In this document: positions 1 to 8,584 of the stretch, in pieces
Layout: each line of letters begins with the position of its first letter
How positions within the stretch are numbered: the first letter of the stretch is position 1
DNA from: Camelimonas fluminis
GTDB lineage: Bacteria > Pseudomonadota > Alphaproteobacteria > Rhizobiales > Beijerinckiaceae
NCBI RefSeq assembly: GCF_014656355.1
Contig: NZ_BNCG01000023.1
Coordinates: forward strand, 1-40,539
Reading direction: 5' to 3'
Length of the DNA: 40,539 nt
Notes under the pieces: generated by a model
Told to the model about the DNA's origin: nothing
Seen by the model: only the letters and a program-made list of their open reading frames with translations
The model's database searches: none
Translations under genes and position numbers: made by a program

Positions 1-283
1 GAGGCCCGCACTCCGCTAATTTACGCCGCGATCTGCGCCAAATGTTCTGACGACGTACAGCAGGCTTCTCGGTCGGCATCGCGGGTTCAACTGTCTTCGC
101 TGTGCCTGTTTCCTTGGGAAGGACGCCCTCGTGCTCAAGCTGATCGAGATAGCTCTGCTTGCCGTCGATGTCCCAGATATCCCCGAGCACCAGATCGCGT
201 TCGGCCATGTCCTTCGCGATACGAGCCAGTGCGGCGAGCGACTTTGTCTCGTCATGCGTGAACTGGAAGCGGCCGCCCTTCAT
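1..283 (-). CDS. Hypothetical protein, C-terminal part beyond the window edge
   Basis: An open frame reads from an ATG at 283-281 to the left edge (94 codons, no stop). It has a protein-like composition: a charged, helical N-terminus (MKGGRFQFTHDETKSLAAL), then an acidic stretch ending DIDGKQSYLDQLEHEG, then a Thr/Pro/Lys-rich tail. I do not recognise the family. An in-frame ATG at 301 lies inside the neighbouring insertion sequence, so 283 is preferred. The start lies five bases from the insertion sequence. If the element and one TA are removed, this ATG overlaps the stop codon of the upstream transporter ATPase as ATGA, the same coupling seen at the other junctions of that operon. It may therefore be the fifth gene of the operon. 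The function is unknown. Confidence 0.5.
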   Translation of the reverse strand, partial: MKGGRFQFTHDETKSLAALARIAKDMAERDLVLGDIWDIDGKQSYLDQLEHEGVLPKETGTAKTVEPAMPTEKPAVRRQNIWRRSRRKLAECGP

Positions 284-287
284 GCTA

Positions 288-1129
288 GGCTCCGGACCCA
301 TAAAAACAGTTTCGCTTTTAAGCGCTTTCTGATTCAAGGCTCCCGAAGGGAGCCATCGGATGGACACGCACGTTTTCTGGCTGACGGACGAGCAGTTCGC
401 GCGGCTTGAGCCGCATCTTCCAACAGATACCCGCGGCAAGGCCCGGGTGGACGACCGACGCGTCATCAGCGGGATTGTGCATGTCTTGAAATCGGGCTGC
501 CGCTGGGTGGATGCGCCCCCGATCTATGGGCCGAGGAAAACGCTCTACAACCGGTTCGTTCGCTGGGCGGACAAGGGCATCTGGCAGAACATCTTCCACG
601 CTCTGGCGGCAGCGGGCGGCCCTCCGGCTCAGGTCCTGATCGATTCATCGGCGGTTAAAGCCCACCGGTGCGCCGCTGGCGGAAAAGGGGGGAACGGGCG
701 CAGGCGATTGGTCGCTCGCGGGGCGGTCGCACCACGAAGATCCACGCCCTGACCGATGCTTTCTGCCGGCCCATCGCCTTCCTGCTCACGGGTGGGCAGG
801 TTGCCGACTGCACCGCTGCAGACACGCTTCTCGAGTACATGCCGCACACCGACATCCTGCATGGCGACAAGGGTTATGACACCAATGCGGTGCGCGCGAA
901 AATTGAGAACATGGGAGTTGCGCCCAACATTCCGCCCAAGGGGCCAGCCGGATCTGGAAGAGCTGTTTTTCACCAGTACTTTATCGGAAGCGAAATGCGA
1001 TTGAGCGCATGTTCTGCCGCCTCAAGGACTTCCGCCGGATCGCGACCCGATATGACCGCAGCGCCGTAAACTTCATGGCCACAGTCTGCATCGCAGCGAC
1101 CATCAGCTACTGGTTATGAGTCCGAACCC
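288..1129 (+). mobile_element. IS5-family (IS427-group) insertion sequence, 842 bp
   Basis: The element has 16-bp terminal inverted repeats: GGCTCCGGACCCATAA at 288-303, and GGGTTCGGACTCATAA as the reverse complement of 1114-1129. They match at 13 of 16 positions. It is flanked by TA on both sides (286-287 and 1130-1131) inside a CTAG context, as expected for the 2-bp duplications of the IS427 group. It carries one transposase gene on the plus strand that needs a frameshift and then has a second, apparently inactivating, frame change. The insertion replaces the last residues of the peptide-transporter ATPase to its right. Confidence 0.85.
360..1119 (+). pseudogene. IS427-group DDE transposase, frame-disrupted
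   Basis: The first part (360 to about 690) starts MDTHVFWLTDEQFARLEPHL and contains the first catalytic Asp in LIDSSAVKAH. At the A4G6 run (683-692) the frame must move by -1 to continue as GERAQAIGRSRGGRTTKIH, the usual IS427-group arrangement of a programmed -1 frameshift. The second Asp is in HGDKGYD. Around 940-950 the frame changes again. The conserved end, with the catalytic Glu (ERMFCRLKDFRR) and terminal ISYWL, lies in a third frame and stops at 1117-1119. Because the Glu is separated from the two Asp residues by this second, unprogrammed shift, this copy is probably inactive unless complemented in trans. Confidence 0.85.
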
Positions 1130-2785
1130 TAGGCGCGGCAATGCCGCGACGAGTTCGGCGGTGTAGCTGTGCGACGGGTTGCGGAAAATGGCCCGGGCGT
1201 CGCCTTGCTCGACAACCCGTCCATCCTTCAGGATGATTACCCGGTCGGCGGCATGCTGCACCAAGCCAAGGTCATGGGTGATGAACAACAGCGCCACGCC
1301 CGTCTGGGCTTGTAGATCCGCCAGCAGATCAATCACCTGGGCCTGGATGCTGACATCGAGCGCAGATACCGGCTCATCGCAAATGATGATGGCGGGATCG
1401 GCGGCGAGCGCCCGCGCGATGGCAATGCGCTGGCGTTGGCCACCAGACAACTGGCCTGGGCGCCGGCTGGCGTAATGGACGTCGAGGCCAACCAGGGCGA
1501 GCAGATCCATGACGCGTTCACGGCGGGACATGCCGGAAAATGCACGTAAATTTTCGCCGATAATGTCAGTAACGGTGTGGCGTGGATCAAAACTGCTGAG
1601 TGGATCTTGCGGAATGTACTGCATTTTGCGGCGCAAATGCTTGCGCGCGCGCTCTTTCATCCCGGTCCAGTGCGCGCCAAGCAGGTGGATTTCGCCGTCG
1701 TCTGGCTCCAGCAGGCCAAGGGCGATCTTTGCGCAGGTCGATTTGCCCGAGCCGGATTCACCGACAAGGCCCAGCACCTCGCCCGCATTGACTGTGAAAG
1801 ACACGCCATCGAGGGCCGTGAATACGCCGCCAGCCGTTGTGCGATAATGCTTGCGCAAATTGTGCGCCTCCAGCACCGGTCGGGCAAGATCTGGCGCGGC
1901 GCGCGGCGGAAGCGGCTCGCGGGCATCCAGATTGGCGCCACCCGCTGTAACCGGGCGCGTCAGGCGATAGCCGTGGGTGGATGCGGAGGGCGAGGCGGCG
2001 ATAAGCCGTCTGGTCCACGGATGGCGCGGCGCATTCAGAACCTCCTGTGTTGGCCCTGAATCGAGCACCACACCATCGCGCATCACCATCGCACGGTCAG
2101 CAATGCCGGCCACCACAGCGAGATCATGGCTGATGAGCAGTAGCCCGGCGCCTTCATCGCGACGTTGCCGCAACACGCTGAGCACCTGGGCCTGCACGCT
2201 GGCGTCAAGTGCTGTCGTAGGTTCATCGGCGATAATCAGCCGGGGCTGACCGGCGATCGCAGCGGCGATGAGCGCACGCTGGCGCAAGCCGCCGGACAAT
2301 TGCTGGGCGTACTGGCGCGCGCGCTCCTCAGGATCGGGGACGCCCACGCGCGCCAGCGTCGCCGTCGCCAGTGTATGCAGGGCGGCGGCGCCACGGGCAA
2401 GGCCGTGGATTTGGGCGGCCTCGGCCACCTCTTTGCCAATCGTGCGCAGCGGATCAAGCGATGTCAGCGCGTCCTGCATGACGAGGCCTGCGAAGCCGCC
2501 GCGCACCCGGCGCCACTGGCTGGCGTTGAAGGCGCGGGCATCCGCGCCATTGATGAGAAAGCGCTCAGCTTCAATCCGTGCGTTGCCGCCAACCAGGTTG
2601 AGCAGGGCGCGGGCAGTGACCGATTTGCCAGAGCCGCTTTCACCCACGATGGCGACGCATTCTCCGGGTGAGATGGTGAAGCTGACATTGCGCGCGACAG
2701 CGTGCTGGACGCCACGGTCGTTGGGGAAGGAAATGGTGAGGCCCGCGATATCGACGAGCGGGGCAGGGCGTCTGGCGTTGCTCAT
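1103..2785 (-). CDS. Peptide/opine-type ABC importer, fused double ATPase (DppD-DppF-like)
   Basis: This gene encodes 560 residues with two complete ABC ATPase domains in tandem, as in YejF/GsiA-type proteins. Walker A sequences are GESGSGKSV in the first half and GESGSGKST in the second. Signature motifs are LSGG(L)RQR and LSGGQRQR, and the Walker B sequences are LIIADEP and IIICDEP. The family hydrolyses ATP on the cytoplasmic face to drive import of peptides, opines, nickel or chelates. The start MSNARRPAP (2785) overlaps the permease stop as ATGA; a longer frame upstream is rejected for that reason. The last eight codons (GFGLITSS) come from the insertion sequence. Without it the protein would end PRLA at a TGA overlapping the ATG at 283. 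The extra tail is unlikely to harm the ATPase but may break coupling to a downstream gene. Confidence 0.92.
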   Translation of the reverse strand: MSNARRPAPLVDIAGLTISFPNDRGVQHAVARNVSFTISPGECVAIVGESGSGKSVTARALLNLVGGNARIEAERFLINGADARAFNASQWRRVRGGFAGLVMQDALTSLDPLRTIGKEVAEAAQIHGLARGAAALHTLATATLARVGVPDPEERARQYAQQLSGGLRQRALIAAAIAGQPRLIIADEPTTALDASVQAQVLSVLRQRRDEGAGLLLISHDLAVVAGIADRAMVMRDGVVLDSGPTQEVLNAPRHPWTRRLIAASPSASTHGYRLTRPVTAGGANLDAREPLPPRAAPDLARPVLEAHNLRKHYRTTAGGVFTALDGVSFTVNAGEVLGLVGESGSGKSTCAKIALGLLEPDDGEIHLLGAHWTGMKERARKHLRRKMQYIPQDPLSSFDPRHTVTDIIGENLRAFSGMSRRERVMDLLALVGLDVHYASRRPGQLSGGQRQRIAIARALAADPAIIICDEPVSALDVSIQAQVIDLLADLQAQTGVALLFITHDLGLVQHAADRVIILKDGRVVEQGDARAIFRNPSHSYTAELVAALPRLGFGLITSS

Positions 2786-3702
2786 GGGGCGCGGCCTTCT
2801 ATATGGCGCTGTAACGACCCGCCAAGCACGGCGAAGGCGATGACGGTCAGCGTAATGGCGATGCCCGGGAGCACCCCTGTCCACCACGCCGTGCGCAGAT
2901 AATCCCGGCTTTCCGCCAGCATAAGGCCCCATTCGGGCGTTGGCGGCTGCGGCCCGAGGCCAAGAAAGCTCAGCCCGGATGTGGTCAGGATGGCCGTCCC
3001 GACAGAGATGGTGGCGACCACTGGCACAACGGTGAGCACATTGGGAACCACATGCACGAGAAACGCCGAAAACCTGCTGCGGCCATAGATGCTGGCCTGC
3101 ACGACATAATCAGCGTCCTGCACGGCCTTCGTCTGGGCCCGCACAACCCGGCCAAATTTGGGGATGCCGGCGATGCCGACCGCGATCGCGACATTGACCA
3201 GCGAGCCGCCAAGGAACGTAATCAGCAACATGGCGAGCAGGACGCCAGGATAGGCTGACACCACATCGAACAGGCGGGAAAAGCCTTCATCCAGTACGCG
3301 CTGACGCTGGCCAGCGATCAGGCCGAGCAGCACGCCAAACGCCACGCTGATGGCCACGGCGCCGAGGCCAACGCCAAGTGAGAAGCGCGCGCCGTAAACA
3401 ATGCGGGCGAACACATCGCGCCCCAGTTTGTCCGTGCCCAAAAAGTGTTCGGCGTCGGGCGCGGCCAGCGAGGCCAGCACATCGCCTTCCAGCGGATCAT
3501 AAGCGGTGAACCAGTGCGGCGCGAAGGCGAAGCCTGCGATCAGGATCATCCACGCGCAGGCCAGCAGCGGCGCGAGGCGTCGTGGGCGTGTCAGGAAATT
3601 TATCAGGGCATTGATCAGGGTGTTTATAGGCTTTGGCCACACGGAACGCGCCGTAACAGTGTGACTGGCCGGGCCGGACAGGCGAGAGGACATCTCTGTC
3701 AT
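2782..3702 (-). CDS. Peptide-type ABC importer permease (DppC-like)
   Basis: This gene encodes 306 residues with the DppC/OppC layout: an N-terminal cytoplasmic extension, a first helix around residues 46-64 (LLACAWMILIAGFAFAP), the OppC-type periplasmic segment (GTDKLGRDVFARIVYGAR), and further helices. The EAA-type coupling loop is seen as GIPKFGRVVRAQTKAV. It is the second transmembrane subunit of the importer. It overlaps the DppB-like gene by ATGA at its start and the ATPase gene by ATGA at its end, so the operon is translationally coupled and subunits are likely made in fixed ratio. Nothing in it looks damaged. Confidence 0.92.
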   Translation of the reverse strand: MTEMSSRLSGPASHTVTARSVWPKPINTLINALINFLTRPRRLAPLLACAWMILIAGFAFAPHWFTAYDPLEGDVLASLAAPDAEHFLGTDKLGRDVFARIVYGARFSLGVGLGAVAISVAFGVLLGLIAGQRQRVLDEGFSRLFDVVSAYPGVLLAMLLITFLGGSLVNVAIAVGIAGIPKFGRVVRAQTKAVQDADYVVQASIYGRSRFSAFLVHVVPNVLTVVPVVATISVGTAILTTSGLSFLGLGPQPPTPEWGLMLAESRDYLRTAWWTGVLPGIAITLTVIAFAVLGGSLQRHIEGRAP

Positions 3703-4637
3703 TGGACTTTCAGCCTTGGATCAATGAACACGTAAGCGACATCGAGAGCAGTGGATGCGAGCACGTGGATCAGCGCGGCCAGCATCACGACCGCCAGCAC
3801 AACTGGCGCATCCTGCGACAGCACGGCGTTGAGCGTGACCGTGCCGAGCCCAGGGCGTCCGAACACCTTTTCAGTGATCACTGCGCCGCCAAGCAGCCCG
3901 CCGACGAGCCAGCCGCCCAGAGTGACTGCTGGCAACGCCGCGTGCCGCAGGACATGGCGCAGACGCAACAACGTCTCACCGATGCCGCGCGCCCGCGTTG
4001 TCACCACGAAGGGTTGCACCAGCGCCTTTTCCATGGCTTCACGCAATACTTGGGCCAGCAGCCCCGCCGTGGGCAGCGCGAGGGTCACGGCAGGCAATAC
4101 CAGTGCGCGCCAGCCGTCGGCGCCGGACACCGGGAACCAGCGCAGGGTGAAAGAGAACGCCAGCAGCAGAAGCAGGCCGATCCAGAATACTGGGGCCGAA
4201 ACGCAGGCCAGCTCGATCAGACTGGCGGCCGCGCGGGCGATGCGTCCGCGCCCTGCTGTGAGGGTCGCCGCCAGCACCGCCAGCACAACGGCCAGAATGC
4301 CGGCGCTGAGCGCCAGATGAACCGTCGGCCAGATCTGCGGGCCTATGACATCAGCGACCGGTTGCCGCATCACATAGGATGTGCCGAAATCACCTTGGGC
4401 AATGCGCCAGATGAAGCCGACGTACTGGCTCCAGACGCTTTGATCGAGGCCCCATTCCTGGGCGATGGCCTCGCGCAGGCCTGGCCATGACATGTCGCCA
4501 GCCAGAATATCCTCAACCCTGCCTGGCAATGCGTGCATACCGATGAAAGCGGCGGTCACGGCGCCCCACGCCACCAGCAATCCGGTCAGCAGCCGCGGCG
4601 CGATCCGCTTCGTGATCATCGCGCGGGTCGATGTCAT
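3699..4637 (-). CDS. Peptide-type ABC importer permease (DppB-like)
   Basis: This gene encodes 312 residues. It shows the DppB/OppB pattern: an N-terminal helix (LLTGLLVAWGAVTAAFIGMH), a long periplasmic loop containing LPGRVEDI and GLDQSVWSQYVGF, and several helices. The coupling-loop region (VTTARGIGETLLRLRHVLR) resembles the TARAKG..E..V...H..R motif of the family. It pairs with the DppC-like permease to form the channel. It overlaps the substrate-binding protein gene upstream and the DppC-like gene downstream by ATGA. The start (MTSTRAMITKR) is fixed by that overlap; ATG at residue 7 is a possible alternative. Confidence 0.92.
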   Translation of the reverse strand: MTSTRAMITKRIAPRLLTGLLVAWGAVTAAFIGMHALPGRVEDILAGDMSWPGLREAIAQEWGLDQSVWSQYVGFIWRIAQGDFGTSYVMRQPVADVIGPQIWPTVHLALSAGILAVVLAVLAATLTAGRGRIARAAASLIELACVSAPVFWIGLLLLLAFSFTLRWFPVSGADGWRALVLPAVTLALPTAGLLAQVLREAMEKALVQPFVVTTRARGIGETLLRLRHVLRHAALPAVTLGGWLVGGLLGGAVITEKVFGRPGLGTVTLNAVLSQDAPVVLAVVMLAALIHVLASTALDVAYVFIDPRLKVQ

Positions 4638-6313
4638 GGAGCCACCCAGACGTCGTAGAGGTTCGACGGCGAGTCAAGCTGGGCCTCGAATGAGAGGCCA
4701 CGCACCTTGTCGCGCGCCGCGAGTTGGTAACTTGCGGCGAACAGCGGCACGATAACCGCCTGATCGACCGCCCGCTTTTGCGCTGCATGAACGTGTTTCA
4801 GCTTGTCGTCGGCTGTGGTGGCGCGCAGGGCGCTTTCGATATGACCGAACAGCTCCTTGTCGCCCTTGTCTGAAACGGCGCGAATGAAGCCGGTGCGGCC
4901 AATATTACCTTCGAGTTCACGCACGGGATCAGCCGGCAGATAGGTGTTGGGATAGATCGTCCACGTGCCTTCGCGCAGCTGCTGGCCCCATTCGCCGCCG
5001 GTGATGATGCGCAGCTTGAGATCAAAGCCGAGGTTCTTGCGCAATTGCGCCTGGACGCCCTGGATGAGCACGTCGCGACTGTCGCGAACGAATGGCTGCG
5101 GATAGCCAACTTCAATGCCCAGGCGCTTGCCATCCTTCGTGCGATAGCCTTGCGCGTCGCGGCCGGTCCAGCCCGCTTCATCAAGCAGTTGGTTGGCTTT
5201 TGCGACGTTCAGGCCCCAGGAACCTTCAAGCGCCTTGTTGTAGAGTGGATTGTCCGGGCCGATATTCGACCAGGCGCGCCGCACTGTGCCGCGATAGACG
5301 CTTTTCACCAGCGCTTCGATGTCGGCGCCGTCGCGCAGGGCCTGGCGCACGCGCACGTCGGTAGCGGGCTCAATGGTGTTGTTGATATTGAGGGTGAAGG
5401 CGGTCTGGGCGCCCGATGGCCCCGTGAGGAACTGGAAGCCAGGCTGGTCCTTGAACTGCCCGACATCGGTCGGCTGCACGCCCTCAATGACATCAATCTG
5501 GCCAGATGACAGGGCGCCGGCCCGCACCGAATACTCCGGCAGGAAGCGAATGGTCGCCTTCTCAAGATAGGCGGGGCCATTATGCTTTGCATAGCCTGGA
5601 CCCCAATTGTAGGCGGCGTTGCGTTCAAGCGCGACGGACTGGCCGCGCGTATAGCCCGCAAACCGGAAAGGCCCGGTGCCGGCGAGCGCCGGGCCGCCGC
5701 CGCAAAGCTGCGCCCCGGCTTGCAAGGCCTTTGGCGACAGCAGGCCAAGCCGTACGCTGGCGATCGACTCCAGCAGCGCAGTGTCTGGCTGTTGCAAATG
5801 CAGGCGGAGGTGGTGCGGGGCTACAGCCTCAATCTGCTCGATTGACTGTAGTAATTCGCCAGCGGGAACAGCGTTTTTGGCATCGCGCGCATGGTCGAAA
5901 TTAGTTTTTACTGCGGCGGCGTCGAATTTTTCTCCGTCATGGAAAACAACATCATCACGTAGGATGAAGTCATAGGTTTTGCCATCGGCGGATTTCTGAA
6001 AGCTTTTCGCCAGCCACGGCAGGAAACGACCGTCTGCATTCTTGGCGACCAGTGAATCCACATAATTGCGAATGATAATATACGAGTTCTGCTGAACAGA
6101 GCGATGCGGGTCGAAGCAGACGGGTTCGGTCGTGACGCCAAATGTCAGCGTTCCGCCCGAACGCGGCGTTTCATTGGCTGCTGCCGGCTGGGCGGCCAAT
6201 AGCGACATGCCTGCGCCTGCGATGCCCGCCAGCAGCATCAGGCGGCGAGCGGTCAGTTGTTCGCTCAGTTTGTGATGACCGGATCGGTCGGTACTATTGG
6301 AACGGGCGTACAT
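4634..6313 (-). CDS. Peptide/opine-type ABC importer substrate-binding protein (SBP family 5)
   Basis: This gene encodes 559 residues. A long positively charged n-region (about residues 1-25, including LTARRLM) precedes a hydrophobic core (LLAGIAGAGMSLLA) and AQPAAANE, a likely signal-peptidase cleavage region, so the product is periplasmic. The mature part begins GGTLTFGVTTEPVCFDPHRS, typical of family-5 solute-binding proteins (DppA/OppA/NikA). It is the first gene of the importer operon. The next gene upstream on the same strand is a decayed NtaA/SnaA-type monooxygenase. Such pairs are known from chelate and sulfonate degraders (for example EppABCD with EDTA monooxygenase), so a chelate, sulfonate or small amino-acid derivative is a reasonable but unproven substrate class. 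Confidence 0.9.
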   Translation of the reverse strand: MYARSNSTDRSGHHKLSEQLTARRLMLLAGIAGAGMSLLAAQPAAANETPRSGGTLTFGVTTEPVCFDPHRSVQQNSYIIIRNYVDSLVAKNADGRFLPWLAKSFQKSADGKTYDFILRDDVVFHDGEKFDAAAVKTNFDHARDAKNAVPAGELLQSIEQIEAVAPHHLRLHLQQPDTALLESIASVRLGLLSPKALQAGAQLCGGGPALAGTGPFRFAGYTRGQSVALERNAAYNWGPGYAKHNGPAYLEKATIRFLPEYSVRAGALSSGQIDVIEGVQPTDVGQFKDQPGFQFLTGPSGAQTAFTLNINNTIEPATDVRVRQALRDGADIEALVKSVYRGTVRRAWSNIGPDNPLYNKALEGSWGLNVAKANQLLDEAGWTGRDAQGYRTKDGKRLGIEVGYPQPFVRDSRDVLIQGVQAQLRKNLGFDLKLRIITGGEWGQQLREGTWTIYPNTYLPADPVRELEGNIGRTGFIRAVSDKGDKELFGHIESALRATTADDKLKHVHAAQKRAVDQAVIVPLFAASYQLAARDKVRGLSFEAQLDSPSNLYDVWVAP

Positions 6314-6346
6314 TGTTGCTCCGGGATTGCTTGTCTTTATTGGTCT

Positions 6347-6442
6347 GGAGCATTTTCGAGAAAAGTGGATCCCACTTCGTGATGAAAATGCGTAAAATCA
6401 GAAAGATGGAGTATGTTCTGTGACCTTTGTTTCACAGAACAT
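6347..6442. repeat. GGAGCATTTT-type palindromic repeat pair
   Basis: Two stem-loops stand side by side between the importer operon and the monooxygenase pseudogene. The first has GCATTTTC (6350-6357) pairing with GAAAATGC (6384-6391), with an inner palindrome AAGTGG-ATC-CCACTT. The second is a perfect 11-bp stem, ATGTTCTGTGA (6413-6423) with TCACAGAACAT (6432-6442), and an 8-base loop. The first shares its core with another copy at 8585-8622. Similar palindromes are dispersed in intergenic DNA of many alphaproteobacteria. The second could also act as a bidirectional terminator or operator in front of the importer operon. Confidence 0.7.
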
Positions 6443-6496
6443 GATCTGGAGCTTTTTCAGCGCAGGGCATGCCGCTTGCGCCGGGAAACGCAGGGC

Positions 6497-7202
6497 TCAG
6501 GCCACAAGACGCGAGGCCGCGACACTCGCTGCCGGGTGCGCGAGACCGAAGTGCTCGCGCAGGGTTGAGCTTGTGTAGGCCTGGCGGAAGATGCATTTTT
6601 CGCGGAGTAGCGGCACGACCGTGTCGACGAAGCTGTCGAGGCCATCTGGCAACACGTCCGGCATCAGATTGAAGCCATCGGCGGCGCCGGCGCGGAACCA
6701 CGCCTCAATGTCATCGGCAATCCGGCGTGCCGACGATCAGCCGATGGCCAATGCCGCCGGGGCCCGCGTGACCAAAATTCAGGGCGGCTTCCGGGTCGTT
6801 GGAGGTGACAAGGTTCCAGCCGGCGCGTCCGCCTCTGATGTGATCCAGCGAGGCGAACTGGCGGGCCAGATTGTAGGGATCGCTGAAGGTGGTGGATGCG
6901 GTGCCGATCAGCCCGATGTGACTGGTGACCGCGGCCAGGGCAGACAGCAGCGTCAGGGGTTCGAAGGGGGTAATGCCGGTGTGCGCCTTGCGCGCCGCGC
7001 CATCCGGATGCAACAGCCGTACGTCGACGCTGTCGGCCAGGAAAATCGCGTCAAACTTCGCTGATTCAGCCATGCAGGCAAAGTTGACGAAGTCTTCCAG
7101 CCGGTCATCGCGAGAGGCATCAGGATGACGCCACGCGGCTATGTGATTGCCAGAAATATAATGAAAAGCTCCAAGCCGCATCTGGCCTTGTCGCCGCGTC
7201 AT
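6497..7202 (-). pseudogene. NtaA/SnaA/DszA-family FMN-dependent monooxygenase, internally deleted
   Basis: The N-terminal part (from ATG 7202, or better ATG 7181, MRLGAFHYISGNHIAAW) is typical of the NtaA/SnaA/SoxA/DszA group of luciferase-like monooxygenases, through GGRAGWNLVTSNDPEAALNFG. It then jumps to HRLIVGTPD, which in intact members lies roughly 200 residues later. Immediately after, the frame breaks (TGA at about 6711-6713), and the expected C-terminus (IADDIEAWFRAGAADGFN, then LREHFGLAHPA) continues in another frame to a TGA at 6497-6499. Intact family members have about 440 residues; only about 230 remain here. The middle of the barrel is lost, so the enzyme is dead. It probably once oxidised the compound imported by the adjacent ABC system. 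Confidence 0.85.
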
Positions 7203-7568
7203 TGCCGAACCTCGTCTTGCTGCCCAAATGGGAAAGAACTGCTGCTTTGACCGGTAATATGAACGTTTGCATCCAAGTCATGCTGAGCAAGCTAGAGATT
7301 CCGCATATGGTAGTTCAACCCCTCCGGAGAGTATTTGAAACTCTGTGCTGTCGTGACCCTTTGGGACGAGTATTTTTTCTCCGATGTCGTCAGCAAACGA
7401 CATTTTTGCGCGCGATTTCGAAGCGGTGGCAGCCACTGGATATCCCAGGCACGTCTTTGATGACGTGATCGGAAAATGCATTGAGACAACTTGGCTATGC
7501 GCAAATTCTGGTTGATCAGCCTGGATGCTGGATGCTGGATGCTGGATGCTGGAATGCGCTCTAAAAAA
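7203..7568. other. Intergenic region, no convincing gene
   Basis: These 366 bases lie between the monooxygenase pseudogene and the IS481-type element. GC content is visibly lower than in the flanking genes. A 67-codon frame on the minus strand (7278-7481) has no recognisable domain and no good ribosome binding site, so I do not call it. The only distinct structure is a 7-bp tandem repeat at 7521-7553. Confidence 0.5.
7521..7553. repeat. 7-bp tandem repeat (CTGGATG)4.7
   Basis: Four perfect head-to-tail copies of CTGGATG occupy 7521-7548, followed by a partial copy (CTGGA) up to 7553. The repeat lies 15 bases from the left end of the IS481-type element. The unit length is not a multiple of three, so copy-number changes would shift any frame crossing it; no gene crosses it here. 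It is a likely length-variable site. Confidence 0.9.
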
Positions 7569-8581
7569 TGTTTAGTCCCGGTATTTGATGGTGCATTATT
7601 CTCGCCAGAGTGGAAGGATGCGCTATGGGGCAAATTCTGCACGGGAGCGCCCGCACGACAGAGGCGGTCTGTAGAGCGATACAGCATAGTCAAGAGAGCC
7701 TGAGGGCGCTGGCGAAGCGCTACGGGATCAATCAGACGACCGTGGCGAAATGGAAGAAGCGGACTGCGACCCAGGATTTGCCGACCAGACCAAGGGATCC
7801 TCGTTCAAGTGTACTGACAGTCGAGGACGAGGCGACCATCGTCGCTTTCCGCAAACACACATTGTTGCCGCTTGATGACTGGCTCTATGCCCTGCAGGGC
7901 ACGATCCCGCATTTCGCTCGTCCCTGCATCGCTGCCTTCAACGGCACGGGATCAGCCGATTGCCCGATGTGGCAGGCAACAGGCAGCCGAAACGCAAATT
8001 CAAAACCTACCCGATTGGCTACTTTCACATCGACATCGCCGAAGTGCGCGCGGCGGAAGGCAAGCTTTTTCTGTATGTGGCGATCGACCGGACCAGCAAG
8101 TTTGCGTTTGTCCACCTTGTCGCCAAAACAGGCAGGACATCAGCCTCTGCCTTCCTGGTCGCCCCGATTGCCGCTGTTCCCTACAAAATACACACCGTCC
8201 TGACGGATGACGGCATCCAGTTCACATATCCGCCCCGCTATGCCGACGGTCCTACCGCGACCTATATGACGCATATGTTCGACATGCGGTGTCGTGAGAA
8301 CGGGATCGAGCACAGGCTCACCAAAATCAAACACCCCTGGATCAACGGACAGGTCGAGCGGATAAACCGCACCATCAAGGAAGCGAGGGTCAAGCGCTAT
8401 CATTACGACAGCCACGATCAACTGATCGCACACCTCAATGACTTCATCGACACCTACAATTACGGCCGGCGATTGAAGGCCCTGCGCGGCCTCACTCCAT
8501 ACGAATACATCTGCAAAATATGGCAAAACGAGCCGGCCAGATTTAAGCTGAATCCGCACCATCAAATGCCGGGACTAACCA
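7569..8581 (+). mobile_element. IS481-family insertion sequence, about 1013 bp
   Basis: The terminal inverted repeats are clear: TGTTTAGTCCCGGTATTTGATGGTGC (7569-7594; shown here as one motif of 26 positions, key core TTAGTCCCGG) matches the reverse complement of 8556-8581 with two differences. Between them is one transposase frame with an IS481-type HTH and DDE domain, carrying a frameshift. I see no convincing target duplication, so the edges may have been altered or the duplication lost. The right end is three bases from a GGAGCATTTT palindrome. Confidence 0.85.
7625..8581 (+). pseudogene. IS481-family transposase, frameshifted and without its own stop
   Basis: The start MGQILHGSARTTEAV is typical of IS481 transposases, followed by a helix-turn-helix (SLRALAKRYGINQTTVAKWK). 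Near 7915-7920 one base appears lost. The frame that begins as PHFARP must change to give the expected SLHRCLQRHGISRLP, and the rest continues in that frame. The DDE domain is visible: YFHIDIAEVR (first Asp), LTDDGIQFTYPPRYADG (second Asp) and WINGQVERINRTIKEA (Glu). The usual end, HQMPGL followed by a stop at the element border, reads through here into flanking DNA as far as 8862. The gene is probably non-functional. Confidence 0.85.
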
Positions 8582-8584
8582 CCT

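Noticed and set aside
7278-7481. A 67-codon minus-strand frame in the low-GC gap before the IS481-type element
   Set aside because: No motif, no ribosome site and no operon context.
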